From the NCBI GenBank assembly GCA_944325525.1, contig CALVAK010000012.1, positions 1 through 64,000 of the forward strand: DNA of 64,000 nt. The letters run 5' to 3'. The notes beneath the pieces were generated by a model. The model was not told where the DNA came from. It ran no database searches and saw only the letters and a program-made list of their open reading frames with translations. Origin of the DNA: Candidatus Gastranaerophilales bacterium (GTDB lineage Bacteria > Cyanobacteriota > Vampirovibrionia > Gastranaerophilales > Gastranaerophilaceae). The translations under genes and the position numbers were made by a program. Shown here piece by piece: positions 16,921 to 26,589 of this stretch (positions are counted from its first letter, which is position 1; each line of letters starts with the position of its first letter).

Positions 16921-17541
16921 ATGTTACGTTTAAAAATAACTCTAATTTTGGTAATCAGTTTACTTGCAATGCCGGTCATGGCAAATTCAGTTCAGAATAT
17001 TAACAATAATTCTCAAATTTTGTATTCACCAACACATAACATATGGACATTAAAATCTGAAGAAAAAGATAACATAAGTTTTAAGAAAACAATCTCAACC
17101 GGTTCAGGCAGCTATTCAATATATAAATATAATAACGAAGAAACAATGCTTAATTCAAATTACGAGTTCATATATAACTCAAGGTTAATAGGAGCAGATA
17201 ATGAGAATTTAAAATTTTATGAAATTTTATATAAAAATTCGAAATTAGAACAAAAATTATTAACAGAACAAGAGCTTCAAGAAATTTTTACTGACGTTGA
17301 TATTGTAAAAATTTCAGAATTTAATAATGGTGTGTACCCTGTTATAAATAACTGTGCTAATAAAAAAATATTATTATACAATGACACAGAAGCAAACTTT
17401 CATAAATATTTTGTAAAACCGGAAATAAGTGCTGCAGACAGAAATATAAAAAGTTTAATTATCCTTCCAAAAAAAGGAAAAGTTAAATTTGCACATATCA
17501 GTGATAAATTACAGCCTGAATATGTAATAAAGGTAAAATAA
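16921..17541 (+). CDS. Secreted/periplasmic protein of unknown function
   Basis: A 206-residue protein with a clear signal peptide (LKITLILVISLLAMPVMA, cleavage near residue 22). The mature part is rich in Asn, Lys and Ile with no cysteine pair or recognised motif. AGAGGAA precedes the ATG. It ends 2 nt before the carbonic anhydrase gene, so the two are probably co-transcribed. Not recognised as a family. Confidence 0.7.
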   Translation: MLRLKITLILVISLLAMPVMANSVQNINNNSQILYSPTHNIWTLKSEEKDNISFKKTISTGSGSYSIYKYNNEETMLNSNYEFIYNSRLIGADNENLKFYEILYKNSKLEQKLLTEQELQEIFTDVDIVKISEFNNGVYPVINNCANKKILLYNDTEANFHKYFVKPEISAADRNIKSLIILPKKGKVKFAHISDKLQPEYVIKVK

Positions 17542-17543
17542 AG

Positions 17544-18140
17544 ATGAAAAATACACAAAAGTCTATTCCGGAAAATGCAAAAAAAGAGCTTGAAAGGCTG
17601 TTAAAAGGGAACAAAAATTTTGTTGAAGGAAATCCTACAGCAAATAATATGTGTTTAAACACCCTAAAGAAGTATGCTTTTCATCAAGAGCCATACGCCG
17701 TTGTGTTAAGCTGCTCAGATTCAAGAGTTGTTCCGGAAATAATATTTGACTGCGGGATAGGAGAACTTTTTGTTGTCAGGGTTGCAGGAATAACGGCAGG
17801 TCCTAACGTCATTGAAAGTATAGAATATGCAGTAAAGAAATTAAGTGTACCTTTGCTTATATTATTAGGGCATGACGATTGCGGTGTAATGAAGTATGCA
17901 AAAGAGCATTATCCTGAAATAACGAATGACTTTAAATCAATTCTATCAAGTGTATACCCTGTTTTGAATAAGAATGAAGATATAAAATGCCACAATTTCT
18001 TTGCACAAGAACACACAAAATGGGTAGAAGAAGTTCTTCTGGAAAAATCCGAAATAATAAAAAATGCAGTTAATAGCGGTAGATTATACATTGCAAAATG
18101 TCATTTTGATCATTCAACGGGACTTGTTAATCTAATCTAG
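17544..18140 (+). CDS. Beta-class carbonic anhydrase
   Basis: A 198-residue protein with the complete beta-class active site: Cys57, Asp59 and Arg61 in SCSDSRV, then His110 and Cys113 in LLGHDDCG (zinc ligands Cys57, His110, Cys113, with the Asp/Arg dyad). It interconverts CO2 and bicarbonate, supplying bicarbonate to carboxylases such as the one feeding fatty-acid synthesis. There is no signal peptide, so it is cytoplasmic. It follows the secreted orphan by 2 nt and precedes the giant protein by 104 nt. Confidence 0.93.
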   Translation: MKNTQKSIPENAKKELERLLKGNKNFVEGNPTANNMCLNTLKKYAFHQEPYAVVLSCSDSRVVPEIIFDCGIGELFVVRVAGITAGPNVIESIEYAVKKLSVPLLILLGHDDCGVMKYAKEHYPEITNDFKSILSSVYPVLNKNEDIKCHNFFAQEHTKWVEEVLLEKSEIIKNAVNSGRLYIAKCHFDHSTGLVNLI

Positions 18141-18244
18141 TAGTGCATTTATATAAACTATTGTAAAAAAAAATTATTAATTTTATTTTTGAGTAACAAA
18201 AAATTATAAGTCCGGAATTAAAACAGAATATAAAAGGATATATA

Positions 18245-21200
18245 ATGAAAACACATGCCGTAAATAGTTACTCAATTATAAGTTTTAAAAGCAAAAGAAC
18301 AGATAAAAACGAGATACAAGAGTTAAAAGACGGTGAAAAACCGATTTTAGACAATAAAAAACTAAATATATATGCAGCATTAAATAATATAGCAGAAAGC
18401 CCCGAAAGAAAAAGCATAGAGTTTCTTCTCGATGTTTCAAAACACCTTGCATACGGACAAAATGGAAATTCAGAGTTTAAAGACATTATAGATAAGACAA
18501 CACAAATTCCTCAGAATATTAACAGAGAAAATACTGATTGGTCAAAGCTTCTGGCAGATGCTATAAAAAAAGCTCTAAAATCATCTAAAGAGGACGTAGA
18601 CGATTTAGAAAAAACTTTTAAAGAAACCTTTTCCGTAAAGAAACCATTAACTGAAGAAGAAAAGGAAGTTTTGCAACTTCGTGAAGAATTTCTTAATTCA
18701 ATTTCCGCATATTCATTAAGAGATGCTGAAAATCTTAATCTTGGTATTAATGTTGCAAAAAAAACAGACTTTTTTGTTTCTTCTTCCGAAATATCCCTGA
18801 CACAAAAGAAACAATGTCTCAAAAAATTAATATATCTATTGAGTGATAAATATAAAATAAATCCGCAGTTAGAAGATAAGAAATTACAAATTATTAATGA
18901 AGCTTTTGATGATTTAATAATTAAAGCACCTGATAATTCCGTATTAACTACAAAAAATGTAAATCAACTATATTCAGGAATATGTGCCGCAATTTCAATA
19001 TGCAGAAAAGCTGTAGCATACGAAGATAAGGTACGATATTTAGAAATAATAATGGATGAATTAAGTGCTTCAGATACGATTGAAATATATGATGTAACAG
19101 ATTTAGAATCAGGAAATAAAATCAAAATCCCAAAAATAAAAATTGATTACGACTCAGCAACAGAACAAGGATACCGGATACTTGATGCATCCGCACATAT
19201 ATGGATGAATAATGCCCATGCAAATGGTGATGGTTCTATACAAACAGAAAATTATGTTGCTTTTGATGAAGACAATTACGGCATTTTTAATGACACAAGC
19301 TGGTATCTGGGATTTAATGATGAATTTTCTTCTGAAAAAGATTTCCTTAAATGTCTCATTATGGAAAGAAGATACCTTGACGAAGTAAATGAATACAGAA
19401 AAAAAATTACTGCCGCAAACAATCAAGTTTTAGCCGCAAAAAAAGAAGCTTTTGAAATACAATCTTCAGTCAATGCAAAACTTATAAAAAGATTCTCATC
19501 AATATTTAAAGATAAACCGTTAAATGAAATAACAGCTTTAATTTCAAAATTGATTGATTTTTATTCCGGAGAAAAAGAAAACAACGAAGTAAATATATCT
19601 TCTAAACATACAAAAGAACTAAAAAAGCAATTAGTAATAGATTTTATAAAGGAGAAAACAGCTCCCGACGCAGAAGAAGCAGATACACTCAATAAAGAAG
19701 CAGACAATATTCTTGGATTAGTTGAATTATATATATCAGAAGATACAAAAGTACAAAAACTTCAAAGATATAATACTGCTGCCGGCAGATATTCATATTA
19801 CAGGAAATTATATTCGCTTGCAGCAGCACACAGACTTTCATTAGAAGCAGATATTAATTTAAGAGGAGGAGTAACAAGACACGAAAGAGCCTCAGGACTA
19901 CCAACAAGAGATAAACAAATAACCGGCTATTTAAAATCATTGGATATACCAAGAATAAAAGCATTAAAATTGATAAAAGAAAGGGAAGAAAATTCAGTAA
20001 ATTCAAATAAGAAAACAAACAAATTATTACTGCAAGAAGATTTTGAAACATCTGAATCAGAAGAACTGCTTCGTGCCGAAGTATATGCAGATATTTTAAA
20101 AATAGAAACAATATTTCCGGAAAAATTGGATAAAATAGCAAAAAAACTATTCGATAAAGATATAGCAGGACTATGCAAAGATGTTTTTGAAGAAAGAGCA
20201 AAACAAGTACAAGAAGGCGATTCAGAACTTATAAAAAATCTCGCTGATATGTTTAATCTTGAAAACGATAAAACAAAAGTATATAAATATTTAAATAACT
20301 GGGTACAAAAACTTGAAAATCCATCAGATGAAACGGTTCAAGAAGCTGTTCGACTTATAGGATTTGAAGATAGAATACACTTTTTAAATGTTTTTATAAC
20401 ATCATTTATTATGTCTCTTAGGAACGGTATATCAGAAGAACAATTTAAAATCCTATCTGACAGATTTCAAGGACCTGATAACATTTCAGAAGGAATAGAA
20501 AATATACAAAAAGAATTTTACAGTCTATCACAAGAATATGATGAAATTATAAAAAAATGGGGAGTTCCATCCGCAAGAGAATTAATAATAAAAAAATTTG
20601 AAAGAAAAGGACTGGTTCTTTCAGAAAAAAAATTAGATGTACTAAAACAACGCTTCAGTTATATAAGAAAACAAACCGCAAAAAACAGCTCAATAGAAAA
20701 TTCAAAAGAACGTAAGAAAGCAAACAAAAAATTATATGAGTTCAGTAAAGAAGAAATTGAAATTTTAGAAAGTATAGAATCTTCGCTTCGTGAAATTAAG
20801 AAATATTGTAACACCGGGTACAATATAATAAATAAAATATTTTTTGAAGATTTAGAAGAGCAATACGCAAATATAGGAATGCTCACCGGACAATTCTGGG
20901 TAAGAGAAGAAGGTACAACAGGTTTAACATCAAATGAACAAATAAGAATTATAGAACAAATGACGGGAAAACCGTACCATATTCAACCAGATATTGAAAA
21001 AGCAATCGAACAAATAAAAGAAGGAGAAGGCAGCGGAATAATAACATACAGTGTAGATGACTCTTCATACGCTTATCACGCTCAATATGTTCCTTCTGTT
21101 ACACAAGAAACATTTGTAAATCCGTTAACAGGAGAAAAGGAAATTCAAGATATAATTTGGACAGATAATTCCTGGGGGAAATCTGAAAAAGATTCCTTCT

Positions 21201-24109
21201 ATAACGGTCATAACGGTTTTTACTATACAGACTATGATTCAGGATATGGATGGAAAAAGGGCTTTGTTCTTTCACCCGATTTAAAAATAGGCTTAACTTT
21301 AAAAGATTTAAAAAATACAATAGGAATAAACGAAGAAGATAAAGAAAAATTTGACCCTTATAACAACTTTATACTACCTGGAACGCCTGTAAATGCGTAC
21401 CAGAAGTTATATAAGATGTTTAATTACATTCTTACAATAGACTGCGGAGAGCAATTCTTAACAAATTTAGAGAAAGCCATAAAAGACGGATACCGAATAA
21501 ATCCTGAATATCTTGAAGCCTGGGATGATGTAGCACAAAAGAGAGAAGAATGTCTTTTGGAAAAAATTAACAAACAGATAAAAACAAAAGATGATTTTGA
21601 TAATCTTCCGGACGATGATTACCTTAAGTTTATAATGGAAATGCTTTCTGTATATATAGCAGTAGGTAATCCGCAATTAGCAGATGAAGTGCTTGAGGCT
21701 GAAAATATAAGTCAGCTTAATGAAATAAAGGAAGATATTCTTTTCGAATATAAAGAAGAAATAGCTTCAGTATTCGGAAAAAGCGATTTAACAATGGAAG
21801 TTCTGTTTAAAGCAGCAAATACCGGCATAGAAGAAATTTTTGATTGTTTAAAAACCACCTTCAATTTAGATATTAACACTGATTTACAAGATGAAATCTT
21901 AGAAAAAATATTTTTTGATGAAGAAGCACTCAAAAACTATAACGGACAACTAAATAATCTAGAAGCATTCTTATCAGCTCAAATATTAAAAGTTGCAGAA
22001 GAATTTATCAGCAATAAGCAGGCTGCAGAATACTTTACAGAAAAAATGCAAAAAATAGTTGCAGAAAAAATTGACTCTACACTCAAAATAAAATCTCTGG
22101 AAAGCCCTATATTAATAAATTCGCCTTTATACGAAAAAATTATTGAAGCTATTGACAAGTATATGAATCCTTCTTCAGATGAAGAATTACTTATTTTACT
22201 TCAAGGGCTGCAAAATGCAGACTATGAAACAGTAACAGCCTTTATGGATTGCTTATCATTTGAAGATGTAGGACTAAATATTAAGCATCCTTTTGAATAT
22301 GTAAAAAAACTCCAATGTGCAGATAGCAGCACTTCAAAAGCATTTACCGAGGTTGTAGCGACTAATGTTATGACCTATGAACTAGGCGATAATATTTCAC
22401 CGGACAACAAATCTTCTGAAGAAGAATCTCCTGAATTATTATACAGAAATTTATATGTAATGCTTACAGAAATGGATGTACAGAAATACATAAAAAAATT
22501 TAAAGATGAACTATTCCATAAATATAAACTAAGACAGGCATTTCCGCAGCCGGTAGTACTCCCTGATGATGAAATTGCAGCATTGTCAGATGAATTATTC
22601 AACTTCCTTGATAAAAATATTAATGAAGTTCAAAATTATGAATATGTATATGCAATACTGTCAGCATACGATAATATAATACAAAAATATAGCAGTTGTG
22701 CATTGTTTAAAACTTTATCTTCCGGAAAAGATTATCCAATTAACAATGATACCGATGTTGAAACATTTAAAAATTTCCGCAAAGATTTATATGATTTATA
22801 TAAACTTACCTCTGAAGATAATTCTTTAGAAAAAATAACAACAGCATTAAAAGAATTACTAAATGGATTAAATGTAAAAAACGGCTCTAATATACAAGGA
22901 AAGAAAGCAGGAACTGCACTAAATAAATTGATTAATGAATTTGAAATGTATTATCCTGACTCTCTTGATAAGGAAAATTTCATACAATTAAAACGTGATA
23001 TCATTGCAAATATAAAAGAAAATGTAAAATCACTGGTTAATTCAAATATAACCCCGGAATACAGAAATAATGCCATTAGCAGAATAAATAAAATAATAGA
23101 TATGATAAAAAATGATGCTGCCGAAGAAGAAATAGATACGGCAAAAGATGAATTTACAGACTTTCTTGTAGAAAAACATGTTATAAAAAATCCGGTCAGT
23201 CTGCTTAAAGACTGCGTAAATATGCTGCAAGAAGGAAAAGAAGATACTAAAGAATACTCTATAAAAAGAAGATACCTTTCAGAAACATTAAAAATAGCAA
23301 GACAAACAAAAGTACAATATAAATTAGTACAAAATGCCCACGAAGGAATAAGTTCTAAGACGAAGGAACTTCTTTCACTCTTTAATGTAACAATGACAGA
23401 TGGAAGAAAAGAGGGAATGAATACAGAACTGGGTATGATGTATTTAATAGGTCAATTAACAAACTATTGCGGTGATAATACAGTACTTGCTCTATTTTTA
23501 AATCAATCAGGACTATCAAAAAAAGCAGCTTCTGCAATAATGAATAATTTTGAAATAGAAAATACAGTAGCTCTCACAGATGAAAAATATAAAGAAATAA
23601 CTGAAAATATAGATGACTTAAAAATATTAAATGACTTATTTTACAAATTTATAAAAAAGAATCCTAGAATTAAATCTTTTAATGAATCAATATCAAAACT
23701 GAAAGATTATATAAATAAAAATAAAAATAAAAATAAATTTAAAACCAAACAAGTACTTGAGACTTATATAAACTATCTCAATGCAATAACATCAGAAGAC
23801 AAAACAATACCAAATTCTCCAACTATAATTAATTCAATATTGGATACAATACATAGAAATGCAACAACAGATATAATTCAACAAACAAACATTAAAATTG
23901 ATTTTATGGCAGATGTTGCAGACATGATGACATCTAAAATTGAATTAATAAATTCAATTGAACTACCTGAAAGTTCCGAAGAATTTAAAAAAAGAGAAAT
24001 ATTAAATAATAAATATGAAGAAATACAACAGTATATAGAAGAAAAAATTCTTTCCATAAGAGAATATGCACAAAGCTTGGATTTTATATATACCGAAGCT
24101 GGCAATTAA
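18245..24109 (+). CDS. Giant 1,954-residue orphan protein with papain-like cysteine peptidase motifs
   Basis: A single uninterrupted frame with AAAGGAT before its ATG. No signal peptide or transmembrane segment is evident; the first residues contain SIISFKSKR. Most of the chain is charged and helical with many coiled-coil-like stretches. Three sites resemble a papain-type (clan CA) active site: SGICAAIS with Cys247, YAYHAQYV with His945, and WTDNSWGKS with Asn975; the NSWG tetrapeptide and the His-Asn spacing of 30 are what papain-family enzymes show. The Cys lies about 700 residues before the His, so the domain would have to contain a very large helical insertion, or the true nucleophile is elsewhere. 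It may be a secreted effector, an internal scaffold or a large protease; the function is unknown. The small secreted protein at 24163 follows. Confidence 0.8.
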   Translation: MKTHAVNSYSIISFKSKRTDKNEIQELKDGEKPILDNKKLNIYAALNNIAESPERKSIEFLLDVSKHLAYGQNGNSEFKDIIDKTTQIPQNINRENTDWSKLLADAIKKALKSSKEDVDDLEKTFKETFSVKKPLTEEEKEVLQLREEFLNSISAYSLRDAENLNLGINVAKKTDFFVSSSEISLTQKKQCLKKLIYLLSDKYKINPQLEDKKLQIINEAFDDLIIKAPDNSVLTTKNVNQLYSGICAAISICRKAVAYEDKVRYLEIIMDELSASDTIEIYDVTDLESGNKIKIPKIKIDYDSATEQGYRILDASAHIWMNNAHANGDGSIQTENYVAFDEDNYGIFNDTSWYLGFNDEFSSEKDFLKCLIMERRYLDEVNEYRKKITAANNQVLAAKKEAFEIQSSVNAKLIKRFSSIFKDKPLNEITALISKLIDFYSGEKENNEVNISSKHTKELKKQLVIDFIKEKTAPDAEEADTLNKEADNILGLVELYISEDTKVQKLQRYNTAAGRYSYYRKLYSLAAAHRLSLEADINLRGGVTRHERASGLPTRDKQITGYLKSLDIPRIKALKLIKEREENSVNSNKKTNKLLLQEDFETSESEELLRAEVYADILKIETIFPEKLDKIAKKLFDKDIAGLCKDVFEERAKQVQEGDSELIKNLADMFNLENDKTKVYKYLNNWVQKLENPSDETVQEAVRLIGFEDRIHFLNVFITSFIMSLRNGISEEQFKILSDRFQGPDNISEGIENIQKEFYSLSQEYDEIIKKWGVPSARELIIKKFERKGLVLSEKKLDVLKQRFSYIRKQTAKNSSIENSKERKKANKKLYEFSKEEIEILESIESSLREIKKYCNTGYNIINKIFFEDLEEQYANIGMLTGQFWVREEGTTGLTSNEQIRIIEQMTGKPYHIQPDIEKAIEQIKEGEGSGIITYSVDDSSYAYHAQYVPSVTQETFVNPLTGEKEIQDIIWTDNSWGKSEKDSFYNGHNGFYYTDYDSGYGWKKGFVLSPDLKIGLTLKDLKNTIGINEEDKEKFDPYNNFILPGTPVNAYQKLYKMFNYILTIDCGEQFLTNLEKAIKDGYRINPEYLEAWDDVAQKREECLLEKINKQIKTKDDFDNLPDDDYLKFIMEMLSVYIAVGNPQLADEVLEAENISQLNEIKEDILFEYKEEIASVFGKSDLTMEVLFKAANTGIEEIFDCLKTTFNLDINTDLQDEILEKIFFDEEALKNYNGQLNNLEAFLSAQILKVAEEFISNKQAAEYFTEKMQKIVAEKIDSTLKIKSLESPILINSPLYEKIIEAIDKYMNPSSDEELLILLQGLQNADYETVTAFMDCLSFEDVGLNIKHPFEYVKKLQCADSSTSKAFTEVVATNVMTYELGDNISPDNKSSEEESPELLYRNLYVMLTEMDVQKYIKKFKDELFHKYKLRQAFPQPVVLPDDEIAALSDELFNFLDKNINEVQNYEYVYAILSAYDNIIQKYSSCALFKTLSSGKDYPINNDTDVETFKNFRKDLYDLYKLTSEDNSLEKITTALKELLNGLNVKNGSNIQGKKAGTALNKLINEFEMYYPDSLDKENFIQLKRDIIANIKENVKSLVNSNITPEYRNNAISRINKIIDMIKNDAAEEEIDTAKDEFTDFLVEKHVIKNPVSLLKDCVNMLQEGKEDTKEYSIKRRYLSETLKIARQTKVQYKLVQNAHEGISSKTKELLSLFNVTMTDGRKEGMNTELGMMYLIGQLTNYCGDNTVLALFLNQSGLSKKAASAIMNNFEIENTVALTDEKYKEITENIDDLKILNDLFYKFIKKNPRIKSFNESISKLKDYINKNKNKNKFKTKQVLETYINYLNAITSEDKTIPNSPTIINSILDTIHRNATTDIIQQTNIKIDFMADVADMMTSKIELINSIELPESSEEFKKREILNNKYEEIQQYIEEKILSIREYAQSLDFIYTEAGN

Positions 24110-24162
24110 TATTGAAAAAGAACAAAAAAATATAGTAATATATTATAAAGGAGAGTTAATAT

Positions 24163-24435
24163 ATGAAAAAGATAATGAGCATAATAATTCTTTCACTTTT
24201 TATAACAGGATTTATTTCTCCGGTATTTGCCATCAACGTAGGAACATATAAAACAGAAACAGAATATGGACTATTAGACGGCTTTAAATTTAACTGGAAA
24301 AGAAAAGAAGGTCAAAAATTTATTGAACCGAGAGAACAATCATCAAGAAAAGATATGGAAAAAGAATATAAAGATTATCAAGAAACAGAATATGAACGTA
24401 CAAAATATATGTATGATGGAAGAGCGATAATATAG
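24163..24435 (+). CDS. Small secreted protein of unknown function
   Basis: A 90-residue protein with AAAGGAG before its ATG. It has a signal peptide (MKKIMSIIILSLFITGFISPVFA, about 23 residues) and a short, highly charged mature part (~67 residues, rich in Glu, Lys, Tyr and Arg) containing YKDYQETEYERTKYMYDG. It lies 53 nt after the giant gene and is followed by a terminator, so the two may share a transcript. Not recognised. Confidence 0.65.
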   Translation: MKKIMSIIILSLFITGFISPVFAINVGTYKTETEYGLLDGFKFNWKRKEGQKFIEPREQSSRKDMEKEYKDYQETEYERTKYMYDGRAII

Positions 24436-24449
24436 AAGTTAAAGCAAAA

Positions 24450-24488
24450 AACAAAAAAGAGAGGAATTTCTATTTCCTCTCTTTTTAT
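24450..24488. terminator. Bidirectional rho-independent terminator
   Basis: The stem AGAGAGGAA (24458-24466) / TTCCTCTCT (24474-24482) is extended by flanking A- and T-runs on both sides. It can end the plus-strand small secreted gene and, read the other way, the minus-strand tpsB gene. Confidence 0.85.
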
Positions 24489-24502
24489 ATTGGTATAAAA
24501 CT

Positions 24503-26257
24503 TTATAAAATGTTTGAAGTAACAGTAAAGTGGAATCTGCAAGTATCTCTATCTCTGCTGTTTGCGTAATCAGCAAGACGTTTTCCAATGGGGAAACCCC
24601 AATACATATTAGCAGATAAATATTTAGTTAACTTAACAACAATACCAGGTCCAGCACTCATTAAGTAGTCTGCACTACCATCAATAAATCTGTCACCGAA
24701 CCAACCAAAATCATAGAACCCGGCAATTTGAATGCTATCGCTTATGAATGCATATTTTTCAGGCAAAATTGCTTTTAAACCCGGTATAGGCATTCTGTAT
24801 TCAAAACTTGCAGTAACACCGTAATCACCGATACGGAAACCTTCGTCATAACCTCTGACAGTTGCGATACCACCAAATTGCATTGCTTCTGAAGCATATA
24901 AGTGCCTGTTAGCATATTGTGAGTTAACCTGTAAAATAGCTAAATGATTATGCGGCAATACCTGTAAACGGGCAGCACTTGCATTAACTTTAACAAAATT
25001 ATTACTTGCTAAATTACGTGCTTTATTATAATCAGAAGCATCTATAGGGATACCACCTGAAATGCCGGTATTAAACAACCATCTTCCGTAATAATCATCT
25101 TTAACGTTTGTTAATGATGCTCTTAAGACTCTTGTTCTATAGTCACCAAGAATGCTGTCAATAACAGGTACACCGGAACTTAAATCAGTATTACGCATAT
25201 CTAAAGTGATATCTCCATACAATCTATAGTTCTCACCTCTGGCTAATCTTCTTGAAACACCGATAAATACGTCATGTGAATCACCTTTTATATTCCAGGC
25301 TTTGAATTCTTTACCCAATCTAACATGAGAAAAAGAATAACCGACATTCAATCTTGTATCATTTTTAGCAATCGGTAACGAATACATACCACCAACACCG
25401 AAAGAACGTGATGACATTGCGACAGTACCCATCAAGGTATCACCGTGACCTGTTACATCATGCAAACCGGCATATAAAACACCTCTTTGTGTACCGATTA
25501 AATCTCTTCCTTGATTATCATATCTTAAGTCTAAATTTAACGGAAATCTATCTTTTACATCAAGAGTAACATCTGAAAATTCTTCTGATTCTTCGTTATC
25601 AGCAAAAGATACGGAGCCTTTCATATATTCTTCTGTGCTCATATCGGTTAAAGCATTACGAACATCTTTTACGTTTAAAACTTTACCAGTTTCAATATTG
25701 TTATCAATTAAATATTTCTTTGTAAGGTAAGATTTTCTTTCCCATTTTCCCGGGTTAACTGTAATAAAACCGTATTTACCTTCAAGAATAACTATATCAA
25801 CTTCACCATTTTTAACTTTTTGAGGAGGCAGATATGCCATTGATGATATATAACCTTTTGATTGATAATAATCAGTAATATCATTAGCTGACATAATTAA
25901 ATCGTTAATAGTAACTTGCTGCCCAATTTTAAAATCAACCAGTCTTTGAAGTACATGTTCAGGGAATACAGTATTCCCTTTTATGTTAATTTTATTTAAT
26001 TTAAATGCAACCTGTTTTGTATTCAAAAGATCAAGCTGTCTTTGAATATCAGCTTCAATTACTGCTGGATCTTTAGTTGCTTCATATTTAACCTTTTGTT
26101 GATACTGCTGAACTTGCATAAAATTTGAGTTATCAATCAACCCTGGATCGTAACCGCCGTATACATTAACATTACTTGGGTCAGGCAATGCAAAAGCAAC
26201 GCTACCTATTATTGCAGAAAAACATAAAAGTGATGTTTTAAGTAAAGTTTTTTTCAT
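24503..26257 (-). CDS. Two-partner secretion outer-membrane transporter (TpsB; ShlB/FhaC/HecB family)
   Basis: A 584-residue protein from ATG 26257, chosen because a signal peptide (MKKTLLKTSLLCFSAIIGSVAFA) follows and GTGGAA precedes it; a longer frame upstream lacks these features. After the signal come a helical segment, two POTRA-like domains (FKLNKINIKGNTVFPEHVL; EGKYGFITVNPG) and a 16-strand-type beta barrel (LDLRYDNQGRDLIGTQRGVLYAGLHD onwards). The conserved L6-loop motif VRGY is in GGIATVRGYDEGFR, and the last strand ends FHFTVTSNIL. It translocates TpsA exoproteins across the outer membrane. It is divergent from two tpsA genes that it probably serves. Confidence 0.93.
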   Translation of the reverse strand: MKKTLLKTSLLCFSAIIGSVAFALPDPSNVNVYGGYDPGLIDNSNFMQVQQYQQKVKYEATKDPAVIEADIQRQLDLLNTKQVAFKLNKINIKGNTVFPEHVLQRLVDFKIGQQVTINDLIMSANDITDYYQSKGYISSMAYLPPQKVKNGEVDIVILEGKYGFITVNPGKWERKSYLTKKYLIDNNIETGKVLNVKDVRNALTDMSTEEYMKGSVSFADNEESEEFSDVTLDVKDRFPLNLDLRYDNQGRDLIGTQRGVLYAGLHDVTGHGDTLMGTVAMSSRSFGVGGMYSLPIAKNDTRLNVGYSFSHVRLGKEFKAWNIKGDSHDVFIGVSRRLARGENYRLYGDITLDMRNTDLSSGVPVIDSILGDYRTRVLRASLTNVKDDYYGRWLFNTGISGGIPIDASDYNKARNLASNNFVKVNASAARLQVLPHNHLAILQVNSQYANRHLYASEAMQFGGIATVRGYDEGFRIGDYGVTASFEYRMPIPGLKAILPEKYAFISDSIQIAGFYDFGWFGDRFIDGSADYLMSAGPGIVVKLTKYLSANMYWGFPIGKRLADYANSRDRDTCRFHFTVTSNIL

Positions 26258-26589
26258 CGTTCCACTCTCTATTTTGATTTTAAACTTAATTTTACTAAAT
26301 ATTATATAATACAAAAGAAAAATATTCCAATATGTTACTAAATATTATACTATTATTCCTCTATAATACATAATTTAAACATATGAAATCAGAACATGAT
26401 TTTTTTTGTCCATTTTTTTATTATTTATAACATATCTTAACATTTGATTTTGTTAACTTATAAAGCATATTTAAATTTTTATTAACATTTTAATAATTAA
26501 ATAGCAAATTTATATTTTAGAACTTTTATAATGTTATAAAATAAAATTGTCATGTTTATTTAAATAAAACACAGAGAATGGAGAAAAAT
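26258..26589. promoter_or_regulatory. Divergent tpsB/tpsA1 intergenic region
   Basis: 332 bp of very AT-rich DNA with no credible gene. For tpsB (minus strand) a TTGGAA box (26325-26330) and TATAAT box (26301-26306) are 18 bp apart, giving a leader of about 37 nt. For tpsA1 (plus strand) a TATAAT lies at 26527-26532 without a good -35. No operator was recognised. Confidence 0.5.
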
